A stretch of DNA of 57,083 nucleotides from assembly GCA_016927905.1 (NCBI GenBank), contig JAFGLW010000023.1, positions 1-57,083 on the forward strand. Reading direction: 5' to 3'. Each line of letters begins with the position of its first letter. The stretch's first letter is position 1. Origin of the DNA: a candidate division CSSED10-310 bacterium (GTDB lineage Bacteria; CSSED10-310; JAFGJC01). The notes beneath the pieces are model-generated. The model ran no database searches. It was not told the DNA's origin and was given only the letters and a program-made list of their open reading frames with translations. Positions 27,211 to 34,933 of the stretch are shown in pieces. The position numbers were made by a program, and so were the translations under genes.

Positions 27211-28266
27211 TTACTTCATTGCTGGAACCAGTATCTCCTGCATTTTGACCATCTTCTCAAGCTGATCCCGGGTCAGTGGTTCGCCGTAAGCCGGATATTG
27301 AATCCCCGGTTTGGCCGGCTTGTCGATGGGCACCCATTGATCGCCCTGCCGGTCCTGGTAGACGCATTCATAGTCCACTCCATCCACAACCGGAATCACA
27401 CCTTGTGCGTTCACAACCTTGCCGTTCTCGAGCCAGGTCAATTTCAGTTTGCCGGACTGCACCTGTTTGGCCATATCCGAACCATGGCATTCCCCGCATC
27501 GCCGGCCTTCGGCCATGATGGAATGACTCATGTGCGGCGCAAATATCATGAATGTTTCATCTTTGTTCGCCAGGAACGTCTGCATACTGGCGGATGTGAC
27601 CTGATTTCGATAGTTGATCAGGAAAACCCACCCGGATACGGGTATTGATATCCGTTTACCCGTCTTGACCATGAAATCGAAATGGCAGTTGGTGCAGCTG
27701 ACGACATGTCTCTGGTGACATGCCTTGCATTCCAGGCGATCACCGTGTACCCGGTGCGCTTCACTCGGCTTGATTTGTGCGTGGCAATCGCCACACCCAA
27801 CCTGCATCGCGCCTTCCTGCTTCATGGTCCGATAGACCGTGCCGTCGCCGTGCAGCTCCCGGGCAGTATGGCAATCCGTACAAACCATATCCAGGGCATG
27901 ATGCACATCATCCTGCCCGGCTTCGTGATCCAGATTCATGATGGCGCGTTCCCGCCCATGACACTTCAGGCACAATACCTGATTCGTTGCAGCCTTCGTT
28001 GAATAGACGGCATGATCGTCCGACTCCTGCAGGTGACAGACATCACACCCCTTCACATGGCAGTTCCTGCAGCCCAGATCGGAATACGGCACCCCGGTAA
28101 CGGTCTCCAAACCTCCGGTTTCTTTGCTGTACCAGTATTCCATTCCCCTGGCTGAATAATGCAAGCTTTTAAGAAACATGCAGTCCTCCGCCTTGATCTC
28201 CTGACCGTAACCGGCGGGATTCATCCATAAGACCAGAACAATCACGCAGAATATGATTTTTTTCAT
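27211..28266 (-). CDS. Octahaem cytochrome c
   Basis: 351 residues with a signal peptide (KKIIFCVIVLVLWMNPAGYG). Eight CXXCH haem sites are visible: CRNCH, CDVCH, CLKCH, CTDCH, CGDCH, CKACH, CTNCH and CGECH. Seven are packed into the first two thirds; the eighth is separate, near residue 255. It should be a periplasmic electron carrier or reductase. I do not recognise a catalytic haem motif or a named octahaem family. GGGAGG ribosome-binding site before ATG 28266. It is the last gene of the leftward series, 77 bases after the repeat protein. Confidence 0.9.
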   Translation of the reverse strand: MKKIIFCVIVLVLWMNPAGYGQEIKAEDCMFLKSLHYSARGMEYWYSKETGGLETVTGVPYSDLGCRNCHVKGCDVCHLQESDDHAVYSTKAATNQVLCLKCHGRERAIMNLDHEAGQDDVHHALDMVCTDCHTARELHGDGTVYRTMKQEGAMQVGCGDCHAQIKPSEAHRVHGDRLECKACHQRHVVSCTNCHFDFMVKTGKRISIPVSGWVFLINYRNQVTSASMQTFLANKDETFMIFAPHMSHSIMAEGRRCGECHGSDMAKQVQSGKLKLTWLENGKVVNAQGVIPVVDGVDYECVYQDRQGDQWVPIDKPAKPGIQYPAYGEPLTRDQLEKMVKMQEILVPAMK

Positions 28267-28343
28267 CCAAACCTCCCAGGTGAAATCGTCATCCTCAAAG
28301 CAGTTTATCAATCGCTCTGATCGAACGCAAAACCAATGATTGT

Positions 28344-31300
28344 TCAGCGAAGATTCAATTTGCCGGTTTCGAATTCTTCCATCCGTTTTTCAAAAACCTT
28401 TCCATCCGCATCCGATGCCAGATCGATCGCTTTCCGGATCAACGCCCCGGCTCGATCCGGATCGCCGGACTGATAAACCAGAACAGCCAGGGTATCCAGA
28501 TTCATCGGGTTTTCACGGATTGAAACGGATTCCTCTGCCAGTTTTAAACCTTTGACGATGTCCGTACCGGAAACGACGATTTCCCACGCCGCTTCGTTCA
28601 GCAGCGCGGACAGTTCCTGAATCATCCCTTCGTGAACCGGCAATTTCTTATGGATTTCCCGATAGATCTCCAGCGCCTTGTCCCGGTTTCCCGTATCCCT
28701 GGATTTCCTCGCTTCATTCAAATTTTCATATACAGACACATGCGTTTTCACTCTGAAAGTTTCGCAACCGGTTGCCCACCATTTCTGCCACATTTCATAT
28801 TCAAATGGTGTGGACAGGCCGGTGAAATCCCGCAGGAATTCCATGACCCATGTGCCCTTCATGGGTCCGTTCTCCCATTTCAGAAGATCGATCAGGACCG
28901 ACATGCCAGCCGGATCGGCATACTTCAACAGCAGGGTCCGGGCTGCCAGGCACCGGACGAATTCCGACGGATCCTCCAGTGCGCTTTTGATATGCACGGC
29001 GGCTTTTCGTTCGGGAAACTCACCCAGCGCCGCTGCGGCATATGCCCGAACCTGGAACGCCGGATCATCCCTTACCCTGAGGCACAGCGGATCGAAAGCA
29101 TCAGGCGATCGCAGCCCGGAAAGCGCGATCGCAGCCCGTCTGCGGACCCGCCAGTCGCCGTCATTCAGCGCCCGGATCAGATAGTCCGCAGCCGCCGGTT
29201 TCTTCGTTTCGCCCAGCGTCAGGCAGGCCATCCCCCGGACCTCTACCGATGGATCGGTCAGGGCGAGCGTTCCCGTTTCGGTCAGAATTGCCGAATCCGC
29301 GTGCTTCGACTGCCGGAGCGCATGCAGACCCAGCAGCCGCATATCGGGATCTCCGGCATCCAGAAGACCGACCATTTCCGTTAACTGACCGGGATCCATC
29401 ATTTTAAGAGTGGAAATCGTTTCCACCAGGTCAATCAGCTGCCTGCGATGGGATCGGACCGGTGAATCAGCCGCCTTGCAGACTGCCTCAAGTAACCCGT
29501 CGGGATCTATCCATGCATACCTGAGTGCGGTGAACCGGACCAGTGATAACGGACAAGCCAGACACTCCAGAATCGGATCCGCCATGTTGACACCCGGATC
29601 GAATGGAACCAATTCATTGGCAGGTTTCCATGCGGTTGTCGGAGTCCGACTGTCCCAATCCATTTCGGTATCCTGACCGTAGCCAAATTCTCCTTCGGCC
29701 CAACGGATGTTATTTTTATACCGGTCGTCCCGGTAGACATCCTCTCCGCCGGCATCCACAAAAAACCCGGTCGACCAGGCTTCGTCACCGAACGGCCAGT
29801 CCGCTTTCCCGCAGTTGTTTTCCCAGCCTGCATAGGTATCGTCACCGGACCCGTCGAAAAAAATGCCGGTACCCTTCGGTTTGTGCCCGAATCCGATGCC
29901 GCCGGAGGTCCGATATGTGTCGTTCCCGCCGAAATCGGCGAACACACCGGACGACCGGTCCAGGCTGTAGCCGAGATTGCCGTAAAACCCGTTATAGGTG
30001 TCGTTGCCGGAACCGTCCACCGCGACTCCCGCACTGAGGTGTACACCCACACCTCGGCAGTACCGCTCCCCGTAATAGGTATCATCTCCCGCCGAATCCA
30101 TCAGCATGCCCAGCGCGAACACATAGCTGCCACCCTGTCCGATGATATAGGCATGGTAGCAGTCGTTCCCGGCGGATTCGCTGAGAAAGCCGATACCTCC
30201 GTAAACCGTCATCTTCCCGGCAGGCGGCCAGGGCCGCATGCCGCTGGCGGCTCCCTGGGCGCAGGCGGAATCCGCCGTGGAATAAAATCCGTATTTCCCA
30301 CCTGCCCGGTAGGTGTCATCTCCCCCGCCTTCAGCCAGGATGGATACGCCCAGAGTGGATGCGCATCCCTGACCCATGGCGGCACAACGGTAAGTGTCCC
30401 GCCCCGATGCATCGACAAACAGACTCCACCCGAAAATCGAAAAACACTGAACGCCCAGATCCCCCTGGTAGCTGTCATCGCCGCCGCCGTCATAAAAATA
30501 CGACACGCCGCCCAGAGCAGCGCCTTGCGAATAATGTCCCGAAAAGTATCGATCGTCACCTGAAAAATCCATGAACACCGAAATACCCGCCAGGGCGCAA
30601 CCTTGAGCATACCCGGAACTTCGGTACACATCCTGCCCGGCGCAATCCACATGCACCGCAACTCCGGTGGTTTCCGGACCGGCATGACCGGCACGGTTGA
30701 AATACACATCGTCACCACCCAGATCGATTAAAACCACGGCATCCTCGTAGTAAACATCATCATCGGTACCGCCGATGACAATCCAGCCCAGCGGCATTGC
30801 GGCAGAAAAAAGCACCGGATTCATCCACCGCGGATCGGAAGAGAAATCGATCGGTTCCAGCGCGGCGCGGATCCGGTCCGTAGATCCGGAGATCAACCGG
30901 GCGGCACACAGGAGTTTCCGGAAATCCACTTTCTCCAGCAGCCCGATCAACTCGATACAGTCACCCAGTTCGGTCGTGTATCCGCGAATCATCTCCCCGT
31001 ACGGAGTCTGCCGGACGAAATACCGGGGCAGCAGATCGGTCATCCGCCGGTACTCGGCGGAGCTCAATCCGGCGAACGCCTCCGACCGCAGAATCGCTGC
31101 GACAGACAGGGTTTGCACCAACAACGCGGTCTCCCCCTTCACAAGATCCGGCAGTTCCGCAGTATCCAGTTCAACGCATATTCCCACCGCCCAGTCCGGG
31201 ATTTCCGGGACATCACCGCAGTCCCATTCCGGTTCCGGAATCTCCTCCGAAATGCAAAAGGCGGCATCCATGAGCCCGGCCATATTCGATCCGGCATTCT

Positions 31301-31607
31301 TCATCATTCTGTCCGACCACAGAGCGATTTCCACAGATTGATGGGGTTCCCGCAGGCAGGTGTCGATCAGGGGCATACGACCGATCGTGTTATACGGCAC
31401 TTCGTGCCACTTCACCCCTTCAATGTCCTGGAGCGATCTGCCCTGATCGTTCAGAACGGTTTCCAGGACACCCTTGACGCCCCGCCACACCCGGATATCA
31501 TTACTCCCGGCAACCGGCGTACCCGCAACCTTCTGACCGCACAGGAACAAAAATGCTGAACCGAATAAAACGGCCATCAAAAGTGGAAAAGTCCGAATCG
31601 ATTTCAT
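28344..31607 (-). CDS. Large secreted GDDxY-repeat solenoid with HEAT and TPR-like C-terminus
   Basis: 1087 residues with a signal peptide. The N-terminal 275 residues are mostly helical. About 280-630 contains roughly 12 tandem units of about 26 residues (some longer), each with the core G-(D/N)-D-x-Y, then often QG, then a hydrophobic G-[VI]-x-[VLF] strand ending in D. This looks like a beta-solenoid with acidic turns that could bind calcium. About 660-910 holds HEAT repeats (DDPAFQVRAYAAAALGEF and similar), and the last 150 residues are TPR-like. No catalytic motif is seen. It is exported; the role is probably binding or scaffolding. A longer start (31655) lacks a good ribosome-binding site. 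Confidence 0.82.
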   Translation of the reverse strand: MKSIRTFPLLMAVLFGSAFLFLCGQKVAGTPVAGSNDIRVWRGVKGVLETVLNDQGRSLQDIEGVKWHEVPYNTIGRMPLIDTCLREPHQSVEIALWSDRMMKNAGSNMAGLMDAAFCISEEIPEPEWDCGDVPEIPDWAVGICVELDTAELPDLVKGETALLVQTLSVAAILRSEAFAGLSSAEYRRMTDLLPRYFVRQTPYGEMIRGYTTELGDCIELIGLLEKVDFRKLLCAARLISGSTDRIRAALEPIDFSSDPRWMNPVLFSAAMPLGWIVIGGTDDDVYYEDAVVLIDLGGDDVYFNRAGHAGPETTGVAVHVDCAGQDVYRSSGYAQGCALAGISVFMDFSGDDRYFSGHYSQGAALGGVSYFYDGGGDDSYQGDLGVQCFSIFGWSLFVDASGRDTYRCAAMGQGCASTLGVSILAEGGGDDTYRAGGKYGFYSTADSACAQGAASGMRPWPPAGKMTVYGGIGFLSESAGNDCYHAYIIGQGGSYVFALGMLMDSAGDDTYYGERYCRGVGVHLSAGVAVDGSGNDTYNGFYGNLGYSLDRSSGVFADFGGNDTYRTSGGIGFGHKPKGTGIFFDGSGDDTYAGWENNCGKADWPFGDEAWSTGFFVDAGGEDVYRDDRYKNNIRWAEGEFGYGQDTEMDWDSRTPTTAWKPANELVPFDPGVNMADPILECLACPLSLVRFTALRYAWIDPDGLLEAVCKAADSPVRSHRRQLIDLVETISTLKMMDPGQLTEMVGLLDAGDPDMRLLGLHALRQSKHADSAILTETGTLALTDPSVEVRGMACLTLGETKKPAAADYLIRALNDGDWRVRRRAAIALSGLRSPDAFDPLCLRVRDDPAFQVRAYAAAALGEFPERKAAVHIKSALEDPSEFVRCLAARTLLLKYADPAGMSVLIDLLKWENGPMKGTWVMEFLRDFTGLSTPFEYEMWQKWWATGCETFRVKTHVSVYENLNEARKSRDTGNRDKALEIYREIHKKLPVHEGMIQELSALLNEAAWEIVVSGTDIVKGLKLAEESVSIRENPMNLDTLAVLVYQSGDPDRAGALIRKAIDLASDADGKVFEKRMEEFETGKLNLR

Positions 31608-31697
31608 AATTCCGTCCCCCCCGAAAACACCGACATTAGACCACAACACGCTCATTCCGGGAAATAAATCTCGACGGGTGCGGGATTTTGTTCGTTT

Positions 31698-33848
31698 TCA
31701 GTTGCGCTCTTTCGTGTTATCTGAAACAACATCGTCCCCAAACGTAAGCGTATCCCCCAGATTGACATCTTGGTTTCCGAAAACGGCATCCAGTGCCTGC
31801 AGGTCGGCGGAAAGCTCTTCGACGGTCTGATACCGGTCTTCCGGATTTCTCTGCATGCATCGAAGAATCACTCTTTCCAGTTCAACCGGGATCCGGGCAT
31901 TGATACTGCAGGGATTCGGGGGATCTTCATACAGATGTTGCCGAATGATTCCGATGACATTTTCCCCGGTAAAAGGAACCATCCCGGTGAAAATTTCGAA
32001 CATCACAATCCCGAGGGAATAGATGTCGCTCCGGGCATCGACCGGTTTCTGCATGATCGCTTCGGGACTGATATATTCCGGAGTCCCCAGGATACTCCCG
32101 TCGGTTGTCAATCCCGCAATTTCAGCGGATTTGGCAATGCCGAAATCGAGAACTTTGACGATTCCTTCTTTTGAAATCATGATATTCTGGCTCTTGATAT
32201 CCCGGTGGATGATGCCTTTCTTATGCGCCGCATCCAGTCCGGCACAGACATTCAACACCAGCTGCAGACCCGGCGCTACGGGGAAAAACCCGTTATCGGC
32301 GATCAACCGCTTTACCTGCTCCCCATGAAAATACTCCATGGTGATGAACTTGATCCCGTAGAACTCCCCCAGATCATGTATCCGGATGACGTTGGGATGA
32401 TTGATCTGCCGTGCCAGCTTGATCTCCTGCTTGAACCGGGCCACCACCGTACCTTCCGCGCTGAACTGAGGGGAAAGGATTTTGATGGCCACGCATTCAT
32501 CCAGTTCCAGGTCTTTCGCCATATAGACGGTTCCCATTCCTCCGGAACCAAGCATCGTCAGAATCTGGTACCGGTCCCCGAACCGCTGCCCCTCCTCGAT
32601 CCGCATGAAACTCGCCGGTTTCGAAGGGGTTGCATCCGGATCAACCTTCGGTTCCGGTTTCAAATTCAACACTCCGGTCGTAGTCTCCAGGCGTTCCCTT
32701 GCGGTCTGAAGCCTTTCCCGACGCTCGCTGTAGCTTTTTTCACGGGTTTCAGCGTCGAAATCGACATCCATGATGTTCTCGATGTCCTCGGAGGTCGAAC
32801 CATCGTCCAATTCCATCTCGTGCCGGTTCCGCAATACTTCCAGCAGATCCGGATCGAAATCTCCGATCCGCTCGTATATTACCTCTGCAACCTCGGGATA
32901 CTCCGATTTCTCCATCAATACAGCAATCTTGTAGTATATATTCAGGTGCTTCTGTCGGAACTCCGTTTCCAGGAATCCTTCCAGTATCCGCCTGGCGGGC
33001 GGTGTGATATATCGCTTTTGCTCACATAGAACAAGCAATTTCTGGATCGATTTGAGATAATGCTCGTGATCCGGAGGAATTCCCGTCAGCGCCTTGATCG
33101 CATGATCCGGAAGATCTCCATCCGCATAGACATCCGCAGCCTTGAAAAATTCGCCGGCAAGTTCAAACGCCTTCCCGGATCTCTCATACAGGCCGGCAAG
33201 CTGATAATTCTCGGCCGCCAGTCGGTAGCTGCGCTCCTTCTCGTAGCTCTCCCCCGCTTCCCTGTAGAAACCGCCCGCAGCGAACGATTCACCAGCATCG
33301 GCCAGCAATCCCGCCCGGGTATATGCTTCTCCCGCAGCAAAATATTCCCTGGACATCAAATGGTTGCGGGCTTCATCATCATATTGACCGAGCTTATGGT
33401 GCAATTCCGCCGCCCGCCTGTAATTCTCCGCCTTGGAATGGGCGGAGGCGGCCAGTCTGGCCACCTTGATTTCCTCATCGGAACGCTTGGGACTTTCCCC
33501 GGGTATTTCCTTCAACTCGGGATAACTCCTCAGAATGATTTCATACATCTGCGCCGATTTAGTGTGTTTTCCGGCCCGGGAATAGTACCTGGCTGATTCC
33601 AGATGGTTTTTCCGCGCCTCGAAATACTCCCCCAGAATATCGTAACGCCTGGCTTTAAGATATAATTGGACCGCCTGTTCACCCCTGCCCAGCGAAATCG
33701 CTATTTTCCCGGCTTCGAGCCAGTCACCGGATCTTTCATAGGCTTCCAGAGCCTTTTCCCATTCTTCCGCTTTCTCGAACAGAGCCGCCGCTGCGGCATA
33801 ATTTCCCTCCTTGAACAGTTTTCTGGCTGTCTTGGCGGTCTGTTTCAT
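31698..33848 (-). CDS. Ser/Thr protein kinase with N-terminal TPR-like solenoid
   Basis: 716 residues. Residues 1-330 are tandem alpha-alpha repeats of the (Y/A)xxAaxxYexAG type, like TPR or SNAP-type solenoids. A charged linker follows. The C-terminal 280 residues are a Hanks-type kinase: GSGGMGTVY loop, VAIKIL lysine, HRDIKSQN catalytic loop (an RD kinase), DFGIA and PEYISPE. No membrane segment is present, so it is cytoplasmic. Its start lies 9 bases after the PilT gene's stop. The solenoid may choose substrates, perhaps the adjacent PilT proteins; that is inference. Confidence 0.92.
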   Translation of the reverse strand: MKQTAKTARKLFKEGNYAAAAALFEKAEEWEKALEAYERSGDWLEAGKIAISLGRGEQAVQLYLKARRYDILGEYFEARKNHLESARYYSRAGKHTKSAQMYEIILRSYPELKEIPGESPKRSDEEIKVARLAASAHSKAENYRRAAELHHKLGQYDDEARNHLMSREYFAAGEAYTRAGLLADAGESFAAGGFYREAGESYEKERSYRLAAENYQLAGLYERSGKAFELAGEFFKAADVYADGDLPDHAIKALTGIPPDHEHYLKSIQKLLVLCEQKRYITPPARRILEGFLETEFRQKHLNIYYKIAVLMEKSEYPEVAEVIYERIGDFDPDLLEVLRNRHEMELDDGSTSEDIENIMDVDFDAETREKSYSERRERLQTARERLETTTGVLNLKPEPKVDPDATPSKPASFMRIEEGQRFGDRYQILTMLGSGGMGTVYMAKDLELDECVAIKILSPQFSAEGTVVARFKQEIKLARQINHPNVIRIHDLGEFYGIKFITMEYFHGEQVKRLIADNGFFPVAPGLQLVLNVCAGLDAAHKKGIIHRDIKSQNIMISKEGIVKVLDFGIAKSAEIAGLTTDGSILGTPEYISPEAIMQKPVDARSDIYSLGIVMFEIFTGMVPFTGENVIGIIRQHLYEDPPNPCSINARIPVELERVILRCMQRNPEDRYQTVEELSADLQALDAVFGNQDVNLGDTLTFGDDVVSDNTKERN

Positions 33849-33857
33849 ATCACGAGG

Positions 33858-34922
33858 TTAATCCTCGGCATACTCCGCGAACATAGTCCGGTCATAGGCC
33901 AGATTCACGGCATCTTCCGCCCGGACAATCCCATCCCGGATCAGTTTCAACAATGCCCGGTCCATAGTCTGCATACCGGTCTTTTCCGATTCGCCGGCCT
34001 GCATCAGTGTGTTGATCTGGTAAGTTTTGCTTTCCCGGATCATGTTCCCGAGCGCGGTGGATCCCATCAGTATCTCCACCGCGGCGATCCTTCCCGCCCG
34101 GTCGGCCGTCTTGATCAGCTGCTGGGACACCACACCTTTCAGGGTGATCGACAACATGGTGCGGATCTGCTCCTGGGCATCCTTCGGAAAAACATCGATG
34201 ATCCGGTCGACGGTCTTCCCGGCCGACTGAGTATGCAGCGTTCCGAAAATCAGCGTTCCGGTTTCGGCACAGGTCATGGCCAGCGAAATGGTCTCGATAT
34301 CCCGCAACTCACCCACCAGAATGACATCCGGCGATTCCCTCAGGGCGGAACGCAACGCCGAGGCGAATGACCGGGTGTGCGCACCGACCTCCCGCTGGGA
34401 AAGAACGCACTGGACGTTCGGATGAATATATTCGATGGGATCCTCAATCGTGATGATGTGTTTCTTGCGCCGGTAATTCAGTTCCCGGATCATCGCGGCG
34501 AGCGTTGTGGTTTTGCCGCATCCCGACGGCCCGGTGACCAGAACCAGTCCGTTATCCAGAAATGCGAATTTCTTTAGAGCGGAAGGCAGCGCCAGCTCGT
34601 CGATCGATTTCACCTTGGCCGGAATGATCCGGAATACACCGCCGATCCCCCGGCTGTCCACAAAGAAATTCACTCGAAACCGGCCCATACCCGGTATTTC
34701 ATACGGAAAATCCAGGTCCCGGATCCGCTCGAATTTTTCACGAAGAGCCGGTGTAAGAATCTCAAAAAGAAATTTCCGCGCTTCCGTATCGGTGATGGTC
34801 CGGAACCGGATGGGCACCAGATCGCCGTTGTAGCGGATCATAGGCTGCGCTCCGGAGATCAGGTACAGGTCGCTGGCCTGTTGTTCCAGCACCAGTTGCA
34901 GAAACGAATCGATGCGTGCCAA
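33858..34922 (-). CDS. pilT: PilT-type twitching-motility ATPase
   Basis: 354 residues, normal PilT/PilU length. N-terminal PAS-like region, Walker A GPSGCGKTT, Asp box IITIEDPIEYIHPN, Walker B DVILVGELRD, and the His box GTLHTQSAGKTVDRIID. The C-terminal helix ALGNMIRESKTYQI is the PilT motif. It powers retraction of a type IV pilus from the cytoplasmic face. The start is TTG 34922, preceded by GGGAGA. It follows the HEAT-PilT gene by 11 bases. No pilin or PilB/PilC genes are in the window. Confidence 0.95.
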   Translation of the reverse strand: MARIDSFLQLVLEQQASDLYLISGAQPMIRYNGDLVPIRFRTITDTEARKFLFEILTPALREKFERIRDLDFPYEIPGMGRFRVNFFVDSRGIGGVFRIIPAKVKSIDELALPSALKKFAFLDNGLVLVTGPSGCGKTTTLAAMIRELNYRRKKHIITIEDPIEYIHPNVQCVLSQREVGAHTRSFASALRSALRESPDVILVGELRDIETISLAMTCAETGTLIFGTLHTQSAGKTVDRIIDVFPKDAQEQIRTMLSITLKGVVSQQLIKTADRAGRIAAVEILMGSTALGNMIRESKTYQINTLMQAGESEKTGMQTMDRALLKLIRDGIVRAEDAVNLAYDRTMFAEYAED

Positions 34923-34933
34923 CGGATCTCCCT

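Noticed and set aside
28344..31607. Reading the GDDxY repeats as RTX haemolysin repeats
   Set aside because: RTX units are nine residues (GGxGxDxLx); here the period is about 26 and a Tyr follows the DD, so the similarity is superficial.
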